A program made the translations under genes and the position numbers. Source: Flammula alnicola (Eukaryota > Basidiomycota > Agaricomycetes > Agaricales > Strophariaceae). From it: a DNA stretch of 64,000 nt. This document shows, one piece after another, positions 37,078 to 47,400 of this stretch (its first letter is position 1; each line of letters opens with the position of its first letter). The DNA is taken from the NCBI GenBank assembly GCA_015499995.1, contig JADNRV010000001.1:434001-498000 (forward strand). The letters run 5' to 3'. The notes beneath the pieces were generated by a model, which was not told the origin of the DNA, ran no database searches, and saw nothing but the letters and a program-made list of their open reading frames with translations.

Positions 37078-38060
37078 TTACGACCATTCCTTGGCAAGCT
37101 TGAAATACCATTCCCAGTCTGAGCAGAACATAAGGAACAATAGCTTCACAAATTGCATGGCAACGTACCTGCATAAACTTCGCCATCGTCATCAATTACC
37201 CGGCTTCGAACATTGTAGGTTCCAGAGCGAGCGATCATCCCCGATGGCGACTCTTCTGGCTCGAAGTTCTTTATGTAGGGTGTACCAGTGGGTGAAGGGC
37301 CATAAGATCCGAGCATTTGCTCCATTTTGTCAACTACAATATATCAGTTTAGTGACAGGGGTGTGAACGGGAGGAATTTAAACCTTTGACACCAGCTCGT
37401 TTCACCAATTGGATGTAACGGACGCCCTGCACGAGATGTCAGATGGCGTGGTCGAAAGATAAGACATGGAATGGCATACGGAAATGATGGAGTGGTTGAC
37501 TTTGAAGGTAATGCGAACACTGAAGGAACATTTAGTTCTGACCTTCTGTCTTAGGGAATGAATTCATACTTATATTCGACGCCCTCTTTAATGATGATGG
37601 GATGCTTCTTCGTGTCCGCAAGTCGAGCAGTGTCTTTCAAATCAAAACAATCTCTTTTCCTTGTGGTAAGGTTGGTGAGGCCAGCTCGAGGGTTAGAACA
37701 GTGACCTGGATCGCGCGACGAATGAGGACGATCTCTCGGAAAAGGACGCGTTGTTCCGTACTTTGGGGCCACTGGCTTCAGCAGTTGCACCTGGTACAAT
37801 GCCCAGCGACGCCTTCCAGCGAGCCAAACTCTCGTCTTCAGCATCGAGTTTGGCGTACTCATCCGCAGACTTTGCTGCTCCTGGTTTGTAGCCTTTGATA
37901 AAGAATCAGATATGACTATGGCAACGATGGGAGTAGGCAATAGGGCACCTGGAGTGAATGTGGGTTTGAGATCTTCTTGGTCTTCTTGCTATGGCGTTGA
38001 ACGAAGAATTAATGGTGTATATACGACATGGCAGCGGAGGTCGTTACTCACAGCTGACAT
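37078..38060 (-). CDS. RDI1: Rho GDP-dissociation inhibitor (RDI1)
   Basis: Cytosolic regulator that extracts prenylated Rho/Cdc42 GTPases from membranes. Exon 1 is only MSA; following exons give KPTFTP, GYKPGAAKSADEYAKLDAEDESLARWKASLGI, VTVLTLELASP, DLKDTARLADTKKHPIIIKEGVEY, VRITFKVNHSIISGVRYIQLVKRAGVKVD, the MLGSYGPSPTGTPYIKNF segment, and ARSGTYNVRSRVIDDDGEVYADWEWYFKLAKEW before TAA at 37078-37080. This is the complete N-terminal regulatory arm plus the immunoglobulin-like prenyl-binding domain. At 37644-37647 (AAAA on the plus strand) one base appears missing inside IVFDLKD; adding it joins the two frames. Six short introns. The gene is certain despite that break. Confidence 0.93.
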
Positions 38061-38484
38061 GATGAGATATGTTGTACAATGAGTGGAAAGTGCAGAGCCC
38101 GACAAAGTGCTCTAACACGGCCTATAAGTTCATCGGCACAATCGATTTCGCACGGTTGCTAATCGCTTTTTGCCGGGTCATTGCTGGTGCCTCCTGAGCA
38201 ATAAATATTAGACTGCGTCACTAACATCGTCAGTTCAACACCACTCTACTTCCTCACCTAGTGGGTAAGGGAAAAAACAAATATATTCATGCCGTATTTT
38301 TCAAGTTAGAGGACTATGTACAACACGATACCAAGTGTTAAACTTATATCCATATAGATTTGCACCCAGCGCCAACATATCCTTTCATGTTGGTATGCCG
38401 TAGTATATAATGCATGTTCGATAGATGCGTGTACAGTCTCTGGACTGGTCCATAAAGTCAGTCGTCGTGGAGAAGGTCAGTCGA
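38061..38484. promoter_or_regulatory. Promoter of RhoGDI and 3-prime region of the first CCCH gene
   Basis: About 424 bases. It contains the promoter of the RhoGDI gene and the 3-prime UTR of the next minus-strand gene. Nothing else was recognised. Confidence 0.3.
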
Positions 38485-40379
38485 TCAGGGAGACGACTCT
38501 GGATGCATCCCTTCTATATTTTAGGTAGACATGTATTAGATATGTAGATCGGCATAGATAATGTACGCAACACATACCTCCTTTGAACCAACATTTTCCT
38601 TTGCTAAGATGGAAACATTTTGGGCCATTGGGACATACATGTCCCCAGCAGCATTGGTCACCGTATGGGCATTGTACTCCTGCAAGTAAGGAGGTGAGTG
38701 TTTCGTGCGAGCGTATCAGAAAAAAATAATGCGAACCATTCTTGAGCCAATTGCAGGGTGCCTTTTTCGCGTTGTTCGCAAGCGAAACCAGTTGGTCGGG
38801 AGTCAAGACGTATTCATGAGAGTACTTGCAGAGTCCGGCCTAATTTTAGCCATGGCAAGTCAGTGTCGTGGATTGGAAGAGCTTCCGTCTGAAGTTTCTC
38901 ACCCCTTTCGAGCATGTCATCAAATAAAATTCGTTACAAGGCGGAGGATTTTCTAGATGGATAAGGCGTAAAGCAGCAACTTAACGAAAAAATAAGGGAA
39001 GACGGACGTTTATGAAGAGGCTGCAAACCCAACGCTAGGTCAGTATGTAACTGAAGATGCAGATCATACGAATGGGTTACCAAGGAAGGATCGATGGGTC
39101 GACCGGAAGGGCGGGCGGGAGATTGTGGGCTAATAAGGCCACCATTTGAAGTTACAGCGCTATAAGAACCCGTGGTCAAGGGGGCGAGCTTCTTGGATAC
39201 ACCCCGTGGAAGCTTCTCCGATAGGAAAAGCCCATCCACTGCGAGACGAGGCATTGAAAAGACATTAGGTCTGTCACCGTTCCCGTTTGGTGACTCCTGG
39301 GAAGGATGAAGGATAACAATTTTGCCAAGCATCTGATCCCGTTCCAGGGCACTTAAAGTCGGCATATAAACTACCGGGTCGTATCCTGCACAATAAAATG
39401 GTAGTACATCACAACTGTAAGTGTTCATTGAACTTACCTCCAAGAATAATCGCAATGTTTGGGGGAAACAAGTGAATATTTGGATATATTCTGTAAGGCA
39501 ATTGAGGATACGATCAGACATAGATGTGATACTTTTTTTACCCTTTATCTTGCTTCCAGAGCTTCCTTACTCTGGCCTACGTCCACCGTAGAAAACCTAG
39601 GGGAAGCTTGTGTGAATCCCTAAAAGAGATAAATTAGAGTAATCCTGCGAGAGACACTCATCTCACAGTTAAAAATGCGTGAAATTGCTCATGCGAACAG
39701 ACGTTGTTCGCGACAGATCTTCCGTTAATTCTGTCTTATTAAAGTAGATTGTAATCCAGAATGAGAGTCGACCGTAGACGTGGGCTTCTTCATTTGATAG
39801 TTGTTCTGCGATGGCTTGTGTAAGTTGTTGAGCTGCAGCCCTCCCGCCAGAGTGTCCTTGGGTGAGAAGCCCGCGGTTAAAAACCAGCTCGTCTCCGTTG
39901 ATAATACAAAGGATGAGAGCATTTTGGTTCTGCGAAATTTCTTTGAATAAATTCACACGGAAAGTGGGTCCATGAATGACGCACAGTTTTGAAGCTATCC
40001 AAGTTAGAAATCTGCCGGTTAAGGGCTGCGATTTGCACATTATGTGCCTTGACTTCGCGTTCAGATGCTTCGAGAGCAACTGAATGAGCTTGTTTCCAGA
40101 CTAAGAGCTCGAGCTCGAGCTCCGCCACCCTGTTTTCCAGTTCCGCATTACGCCTGACCGTCGCTGAAGACAGATCTAAAGGTATCAATGACAGGTTAAC
40201 ATCACTGGCCATGAATTCGAAGTGCTTGAGCAAACATACTCAATAGTCGGGTAAGTGTCTCGTCCCTGTTTGGTGGAGAGAGAAAATTGAGGTCGACAAT
40301 GAGCGCAGTTATTGGTTGTTATTAGCGCCCTGACTCACCAGAGCTGTTGGTTTGCCTCGCCCACAGGTTGGGTGGCCAT
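38485..40379 (-). CDS. CCCH zinc-finger protein with DUF7923-like domain, copy A
   Basis: Start MATQPVGEANQQLW at 40379, then an N-terminal coiled coil (ELENRVAELELELLVWKQAHSV). Next is a conserved fungal domain: ALILCIINGDELVF, GGRAAAQQLTQAIAEQL, LSFWITIYFNKTEL, FSTVDVGQSKEALEAR, and a part with GYDPVVYMPTLSALE. This resembles a NYN/PIN-type fold in its pattern of strand-end acidic residues, but here the usual DGDG reads NGDE. The C-terminus carries CCCH fingers: CNEFYLMTCSKGAGLCKYSH (C-x7-C-x6-C-x3-H) and CNWLKNGVQCPYGDQCCWGH (C-x8-C-x5-C-x3-H), plus a partial third. Introns are many. Frame gaps at about 39547 and 39671-39675 (A5) look like missing bases. RNA binding is likely; nuclease activity is a hypothesis. 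Confidence 0.75.
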
Positions 40380-40986
40380 GACAGGCAGGGATATTTGGGG
40401 TTTAATGGTTGTAGTGGGCGGGAATGAAAGCGTTGCCCAAGAAGAGGCGCCTTTAAACCATGCTGGTCTTCCAAGCAAAATGAACAGTCAAAGGTCTTCT
40501 CCGGGGTCTATTTCCAGACAGGGAAGGGGCGATTCAAAAATGGAAGTCACAGGGCAATAGATAGGTGATAAAAATAATCATCCTGCAGGCTTCTCGACAA
40601 ACTCGCACGAATTCCACCAGTTGACTAGGCCTAGTCTGACGGCATCGAATCCTGAACCAAGCGCTGACAGCTCCAAAAACTTATCATGTCTCCAGTCCAG
40701 AGCAGGTCAGGCACTCGTCAATGGGATACTATGATGTTGATTGCTTTACAGACCGGCATAAAAGACGCTTTGTGAAAGGATAGTGAAAGATATATTCTGC
40801 AGGTGAATTCGTGAAGTTAAAAAGAGTCAACAAACAAACAAACTGGCGATAGCCGCCGAAACTCCGCGGGCATATTGCTACTCCGATCACCTTCGCTGAC
40901 TTCAAAACATAAATATTTGTACCGTGCATCAAAGCATATCCAAGGTGGCCATCATACATACAGTCGCCGTACTTATTTCGAGATTC
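40380..40986. promoter_or_regulatory. Promoter of CCCH copy A and 3-prime end of copy B
   Basis: About 607 bases between tandem paralogues. No coding frame or repeat was recognised. Confidence 0.3.
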
Positions 40987-42978
40987 CTACACCATATCGG
41001 CAGACTGGCTCTTTGGTTCCTTGTGCATATCAGCTGGACACAAAGGACGAGTAAGCTGTCGTAGATTTCGACATCGTACACGAAATAATGCATTTACCTC
41101 CAATAAACTTGCAACGATTCTGCTTGAAGAAGTGACATTCGTCGTCAGAGGGCAATGATGGCCGTAGCAGCAATCTTCTCCCCAAATGCATATTCACCTA
41201 AAGTTGACATCATTATCTGCGCTCAAGTCAGAGGAAATGATGTCCTTACCTTTGTTCCTCGAGGGACAGGGAGACTTTTTAGCATTGACGCGGATCTCGT
41301 TGAAATGCTCGGCTTGCAAGAGATAGTCATGGCATACTTGCATTCGCGCCATGCTTACAGCTCGACAAGTAGAAAAGCGTGCACGGAGGAGGCTTATCTA
41401 AATTGAATGTTCAATGAGGTCGAAACACGATAGGCTCCCATGAATAATACGTACGCTTTGAAAGAGGCTGCGGAAAAAATATTAGATGGGAACGTTGTGC
41501 AGTTTTTAAATTGGTAAGCTCACAATATTGGGGTTCACTCTTCGAGACTTGGAATTCGTGAGAGAGGGACGAAGATTTGGCAAGCTGTCATTGTCATCAC
41601 TCCCATCACTGGAAGAAGTACTTCCGCTAGAATCTAGTTCAGGAGTGATGACTCGTTTCAGTGCTGGTGTCTGGACTGCGGATGAATAACTCGGTGGCGA
41701 TTTTGGGACTGGAACTTCTGGCTCGACAGAAGCAAAAGGCAAAGCTTCAAACCCTTGCTGGATAATGGACGGAGGTGATTTAAACACTGCAGGAGCTTCT
41801 GGGGCAGGAGCCGAAGCAGGCTGGGAGAGAACAGCCTTCGGCAAGGAGGCCAAAGGAGGACTACTAGGTGTTAAAGTAGGCGCAATTACGAGCTTCTGTG
41901 GTATGAAGAGATCTGGAATGCTGAAGGAAGGGAGTTCGAGTTCGTTAATTCCTGCCGCCATGTCTGTATAACCTCGTAAAAGAATTAATTTGTGCTTAAA
42001 TCCAGCTGTTATCTGGGAGCGGAGGGTCGTTGTGTATCCATTATCGTGACAGCCTACGGAAGCCGTTCGTTAATAACAATTCAAAATCAGCGAAGAAAAG
42101 AGTTTAAGAACCTCCAAAATTATCTTCTCGGTCTGTGGAAGTCTGATTCGTCTTCCAACAATGCTAAAAACATAGGTCAATAAACTATACTTCAATTCCG
42201 CAATGAAGACGTGGCGTCACTTTACCTTTGATTTTAGCATCAGCTGCTTCTTTTGCGCTTCCGACGTCTAACATAATAAAACGCTCCGCCGCTTGATTAA
42301 AGCCCATGATGAACTCATCAAATTTGACTTTCGCGGCGGAAATCCTGCGCGGCCAAATGTATCCATGAGTCCTCGCTTGTTTAGAAAGACATAGACCCGA
42401 AGTTGGTACTGATTGGCGCCGTTTGTAGATGTAAGATGTTGTATAATGGAGTCAGACAGCCTTTGCGCAGCGATATGCCCGCCTGGCTGTCCTTGGACAA
42501 TAAGATTGTTGTGAAAGATAGCCCCATCGCCGTCCAAAAGCGTAACAATCCGGTGTCCCTACAGAAAGAATAAAAATTAACGAATAAAATCGATCGTTGC
42601 TGGGCTTACCTTGAGTTGGTTTTCCAAGTCCTCCTTCTGCTTGTCGGCTTCTAGCTTGAGTTTTTCGAAGCGTTGACGTTCAGCATCAAGATCAGCATAC
42701 GCTCGTTTATAAACCCGAGTTCAGTCTCAAGTCGTCGGATGGTGTCACGAGAACCGGTCTCGTTATCCAAAATAGTGAGAATCTCGCCTGTAGACAGTCA
42801 GAACATGCTCGCCATGACCGCCGAAACCGAAGCCTTACCGCGCAGTTGCTCAAAATAAACATTGCTAGTGTTAACTGCGCATCAGCGGATTGCGCCCATA
42901 AGACAACATTGATACGTACACACGGTTTGATGGCTGGGACGAAAGTTGCAGCTGGGTATCAGTGTTTTCGTAAAACAT
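40987..42978 (-). CDS. CCCH zinc-finger protein with DUF7923-like domain, copy B, heavily frame-broken
   Basis: Tandem paralogue of copy A. Start MFYENTDTQLQLSSQPSN at 42978, coiled coil (RRLETELGF, DAERQRFEKLKLEADKQKEDLENQL), then IVTLLDGDGAIFHNNLIVQG, GGHIAAQRLSDSIIQHL, YQLRVYVFLNKRGLMDTF, FIMLDVGSAKEAADAKIK, LPQTEKII, HDNGYTTTL, and KLILLRGYTDM. Unlike copy A it retains DGDG. A Pro/Ser-rich linker (41506-41961) precedes finger fragments (CTLFYLSSCKHGAN, CKYAHDYL, CCYGHHCP, ECHFFKQNRCKF). At least eight one-base gaps fall between 41080 and 42710, for example at the TTT in 42690s and at T/A/C runs in the fingers. That density is higher than elsewhere, so true decay on top of assembly error is possible. 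The end is TAG 40987-40989. Confidence 0.65.
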
Positions 42979-43838
42979 CGTGACGGTAAATTGGGTGGAT
43001 ATTCTCAAAGCTCGACAGGGTTGTAAAAGGATGGGATTCTGGGCGGGCTACAATCGAGCTCCGACATCTTTTAAGTCAGAATTAGAAGGGTTGGATAAAT
43101 GGCGCACCGCAATAGCGTGCCGATCACAGCTGCGTGCCAGTAGGGGCAAAATCAAGGCCCAAGAAGGGTATCACACACGCTGGGACCGCGTGTTCGTAAC
43201 AGACACCCTAGTTGTTATTTAGGCATATGTCTGTTCCTGGAAAGGACTGAAGCCTGAATTTGTTTTAGCTGGATGTAGTTGTGCTCGAGCCACTGAGAAT
43301 ATGGGTTGCAGGATTCTTGTCGCGGTTTGCGAGAGCCACTCGGAGAATCAAAAAAAAGTCACTTGGAACTTTGCCTCGAGCTAGCGTCGTGTTTTGTAGG
43401 CATCAAACGACAGGAGCATCAGCATAAGCCTGCTTCTGCCTGGGTGAGCACGCGGGTACCACATTTGATGAGTATAATTCATTAACTCAGCCCTCTAGGA
43501 CGTGGTTCGTCAGTCAGTTCAGTGGCTCCCGATTGTAAAATGTATCATGTGGCCCACATTTGAAGGATGCCGCAGCAGAGTGCCCCACATGTACAGAAGA
43601 AGTCCATGCAGAGTCAATGCTCGGTTAAGATCTTGAAATTTTTGGGAAATATAGATTTGGTATTCAGTGCCAGAGGCTCAGACCACGGTGAAGCCGGTGA
43701 AGCACGATGTGACGAATGTCACAGACGCGTCAAGACGCGTCGGACGTGACAATCTCAAGTTGGCTTCTACGGTTACCCACATTGTTCTCCTCCTTCCCGT
43801 CGCGACACCCCTTTCCCCTATCGACCGAGCTCCTGAAT
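42979..43838. promoter_or_regulatory. Divergent region between CCCH copy B and CDT1
   Basis: About 860 bases, no coding frame recognised. Two ACGCGT boxes at 43725-43730 and 43735-43740 lie about 100 bases upstream of the CDT1 start. The surrounding sequence (GTGACGAATGTCAC nearby) is partly palindromic. Confidence 0.5.
43725..43740. promoter_or_regulatory. Pair of MluI cell-cycle boxes upstream of CDT1
   Basis: Two ACGCGT hexamers, each within GACGCGTC, have 10-base centre-to-centre spacing and sit 98-114 bases before the CDT1 ATG. In yeasts this hexamer binds MBF, which drives G1/S genes; in fission yeast cdt1 is one of them. The tandem arrangement next to CDT1 makes a functional MBF site likely, but it is untested here. 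Confidence 0.6.
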
Positions 43839-45727
43839 ATGGCTGATCTATATACGACACTCCAACTTTCTCCCAAAAAGAAACGATGCCCACCTGAACT
43901 TGATGATGGAAACATACTCACTCCAAAGAAATTGAGGACAATGTATGTAATTCGGCGATTTCAAACATAACCCATTCATTTTCTAATACAAAAATTCAGT
44001 CCACCTACCCCCCCACCATCTTCTTCGCGACTGGGCTCCAAGCTCCCCAAACAGTCCTTGTCTACACCTCTCATGCGTCTTTACAACATTCAAACGGCAT
44101 TGCAACATGCTCTTTCCCATGCACTTGCAACCTGTGCTATTTCGCCGACGGCAGACTCTGGACTCGTTCGAAATGTGCTGAACCATATCTCACTTACCAC
44201 TTATGCTGGGTTCAGCACGTCTTTCGAACTCGATGATCTGAAGCGCCTCTGCTGGTTGTGGGAGTGGGACGGGAAACCCCTTGGTGTCAAGCAGAAAATG
44301 AAAAGCGAAGATGAAGAAGATAATCCCTTCTTGATCGACACCGCATCTAATTCGGTGCCTGCGGAATGGACGCGGGGTTCTATGGGAATTGTTCTCAGCC
44401 CGGCCACTCATTTCTCCAAACGCGATCGCAAACGGGTTCCTGCCTATGGAATTGGGATCGAGGTTGAAATGGATATCGATAAAGATATGGGAGGTGGTAT
44501 GGCTGCGGTAGCTAGATGGACAGCAGCCGCTGAAAAGCGCCGCTCACAGTTCCTAGCAAAACTAGAGCGTTGGGTCGAGGTGAATATTAGATTGAAATGT
44601 CCGAAGTTCCTTCGTTTTTCTCACAAAATATTTTCCACCAGCTCCATCCAGACACTTCTACATCGCACATTCCCCTAGCCGATTTACCTGAGCTCTCTGC
44701 TCCCAAAGTCTCCGCCTTAACTCGCACTCTGGCCTCCGCTTCTCCCTCCTCCTCCTCATCTCCCATCAAACTTCCTGCTCCACCTTCCTCTCCTTCGCGT
44801 TCTCCACTTAAGAAGCAAGTTCGAGATTTCGCAATACCCTTCCCTACGACGTTGATTTCGAGGTCTCCTTCCAAGAAGAGCACCATCGTGTTCCCTCAAA
44901 CACCTTCGCGTCACAATCGTGATGGGGATCCAGACTTTGGCCCTCCGCAAACGCCCTCATCAACAACTTCATCCCCTTCCAAAGACATTTCGGTTCCTTC
45001 GACGCCAGTACATCAGAGAGGAAGTAATGACAGCGCAGTGCAAACACCTTCAACCTCTCGCCGGCAAGCCCTTTATGAGCGTGTTCGCCAACGGTCATTA
45101 TCCATGTCTCCGACGAAAACGCCTCGTCAGGAAACCCCTGGAAGCAAACTGACGCGAGATCAAATGTTGAAGATGAGTCAGGACGAACTGAGGCGACGAT
45201 GCCTGCTAGGTCGTTTGGGTGGTGTAGCCGAAAGTGTTTGGATGTCAGTTTTTCATTGTTCTTTGTCTCTATCATTCTCTGAAGCCAAATTATTTATCAG
45301 GCTCTTTTCTAATCCTACAACTGGAGGGTCTTCTACTCCGGCGAGAAAGCGCCGTGCTCTGCCTACAAGTGATGTCGTTACTGCCGTCATCAAATCTTCT
45401 CCTGTGCCAATTTCAACCTCGGAAGCAAATGAATCTCTGGCAATGCTGGTCAAACTCTGTCCATTTTTTATTCAAAAGCTCAATATATCTGGAGGAGAAT
45501 GGCTCGAAATGCCGGCTTCTGCTCCAATTGCTAGTACAGACACTTCTTCGGAAGGCTCTCCAACGAAGCTGAAGCAAACAGTCCCTTCTAGTCCCGGACG
45601 GCTCAAGGGAAAGGACGAAAGTGCCCAAGAACTATTGAATCGTAGTCCTCGAAGAGTGAAAAGAGGAACTGGTGGCTTGCGCGAAGTCAGGGAGATAATT
45701 CGACGGGAGCTAGAACTCCAAGACTGA
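43839..45727 (+). CDS. CDT1: DNA replication licensing factor CDT1
   Basis: Loads the MCM2-7 helicase at origins in G1. The start [17 protein letters not shown] at 43839 has an N-terminal basic patch. A winged-helix region follows ([20 protein letters not shown], then [22 protein letters not shown]), corresponding to the middle domain that geminin binds in animals. After a Ser/Pro-rich linker with many SP/TP sites ([14 protein letters not shown]; likely CDK targets) comes the C-terminal winged helix that contacts [35 protein letters not shown], and [23 protein letters not shown]. An intron at about 45243-45298 is in frame. One apparent missing base at 44595-44597 (AAA) separates the two halves. 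The stop is at 45725-45727. ACGCGT boxes upstream fit G1/S expression. Confidence 0.85.
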
Positions 45728-45921
45728 TTTGAATCCAATGCTTGATTTACAACCACGAGCCAATAGTCAGCTAATTACTATTTTTTTTATATGATGTACA
45801 AGTCGATTTGCCAAATGAAGATCCACCTATTTTATCGGAAACATAAACGAGGAAATACACATCTGCATGGGGTATAGAGAGTCAACTGCATGTGTGAAGT
45901 AAGGCCCTACACTCAACCTCC

Positions 45922-46935
45922 TCAGTGCCTCGAGGATGGCTCCACCTCTTCATCGGTATAACTAAAGAACTCTTTCCACAACTCATTAATGTGGAAGAGC
46001 GCTGCTAAATGACCTCCCGTGATCGATCGATAATGAGAATTCTTGTATTTCTCTGCAAGCCACTTCGCCATTGCGTCCGGAGACACGGTATCTCCTTCAC
46101 CAGCGACAATAAATATGGGACGGCCGACGTGATGACCGTCATCGAGGGCATCAGGACGAAAGCCCCAATCCCCATGAATAATATCCGAAATTTCATAAAA
46201 TCCTTCCCATGTTTCCTGCACGCTTCTGACAATCAAGTCTGCGAGTTCCCACTCCAACTGTCCTTCCTCCACGCCTTCTTCTGCTCTCCATTTAGCGTAT
46301 GCAGCTCGCTCCTCCGCTTCCATATTATCGAACATGTTTTTATGCAACCATGCTTCGGCACCCCCGGTTGTCTTGGTTGTCTTGTTCAATGCAATGGAAG
46401 CAAGGCGCTGAAGAAGTTTGAAAGGAATATGGATTGAGGGCGGCCCGACAGCAAAGTACGTTTGCATGGTCATGGCCTTCGTATGTTCTTTGTGTAGTTT
46501 GAAGGGCGAGAATGGGCCGAGAAGCATGCAGCCGACGACATGGCGACCGAAAGGGAAAATATCAAAAGGCGCGCCGTATAACATCTGGGCAGGAACGGTC
46601 CCGAATGATCCTCCTACGATGTATATCTTGAGGTTCGAATCATGAGGGTGCAGATGTTCTATCAATGCCGTGATATCGGAGGCGAGGGAAATGTAGTATG
46701 GAACGTGTTTCTTTCTGGGAGATGATTTGCCCCAACCAGGAAGAGTCGGCGCAATATAGTGGACACCTTTGTCGGAGCAGGCTGCAGGAAGCCTAGTCGC
46801 GTTACCGACGTTAAGGGCGCCGTGGAAGAATATAATAAGACTGGAGCTTGAGGAGTCGCCAATGTCGGAATAAGCGAGAGTTCGACCATCTGGAAGATCA
46901 AGGTATTTCTCTGGTGTTGTAGTACTGGGCGACAT
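45922..46935 (-). CDS. Alpha/beta hydrolase, intact copy
   Basis: Single-exon protein of 337 residues starting MSPSTTTPEKYLDLPDG. The fold is typical alpha/beta hydrolase: oxyanion-loop HG in FFHGALN (about residue 38), PGWGKSSP, nucleophile elbow VGGSFGTVPAQ with Ser near residue 110, an Asp in AGEGDTVSP, and His in TGGHLAALFH near the C-terminus. It is therefore likely active as an esterase or epoxide-hydrolase-type enzyme; the substrate is unknown. Intronless structure is unusual among its neighbours. It is convergent with CDT1 and in tandem with a degenerate paralogue at 47.4-48.4 kb. Confidence 0.85.
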   Translation of the reverse strand: MSPSTTTPEKYLDLPDGRTLAYSDIGDSSSSSLIIFFHGALNVGNATRLPAACSDKGVHYIAPTLPGWGKSSPRKKHVPYYISLASDITALIEHLHPHDSNLKIYIVGGSFGTVPAQMLYGAPFDIFPFGRHVVGCMLLGPFSPFKLHKEHTKAMTMQTYFAVGPPSIHIPFKLLQRLASIALNKTTKTTGGAEAWLHKNMFDNMEAEERAAYAKWRAEEGVEEGQLEWELADLIVRSVQETWEGFYEISDIIHGDWGFRPDALDDGHHVGRPIFIVAGEGDTVSPDAMAKWLAEKYKNSHYRSITGGHLAALFHINELWKEFFSYTDEEVEPSSRH

Positions 46936-47400
46936 TTAAAAGTGTTGTGATAATTGGTAGAATTCAAAGGTTCAACATTCTTACTTTATTACATCCAGGG
47001 TTCTAGATCTGCAAGCCTTGAGCGGCCAAGAGTCTCGTATTGCACTGCCCAGATGGCAAATAGCCTATGTACTTACAGGCACCTAGGGCATCCCGCAGCC
47101 ATCTTTCATTGATCTTCCAGAGTCGTACTGGAAGAAATCTTAGGTATCGCGTTTTGTTTTGCTGACCGTGACGAGATGTGCACGATCCGTAGTTGCCGCA
47201 GTTGTTTCCGCAGCCAGCGACTCTTGTTGTCCGTACCTGGATCATGGATGTAGTGTCGAGGAAGAATTTCTGAGGAAATTGATCCAGGCCCTGAGCTGGC
47301 CCTTAGATAATTTAGCGTCACAATTGATGTAAGAGTTCAACAAAATAATTTCCCATCTACTGAGGCTATTATTTAAAATGAGTACTGAGGGCCGTCTGCT
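46936..47400. promoter_or_regulatory. Intergenic region between tandem hydrolase copies
   Basis: About 465 bases; promoter of the intact copy and 3-prime end of the degenerate one. No coding frame of known family. Confidence 0.3.

Noticed and set aside
47003..47321. Overlapping minus-strand frames of 70-80 codons between the hydrolase copies
   Set aside because: No similarity to either hydrolase or to any family I know, and no supporting splice structure.
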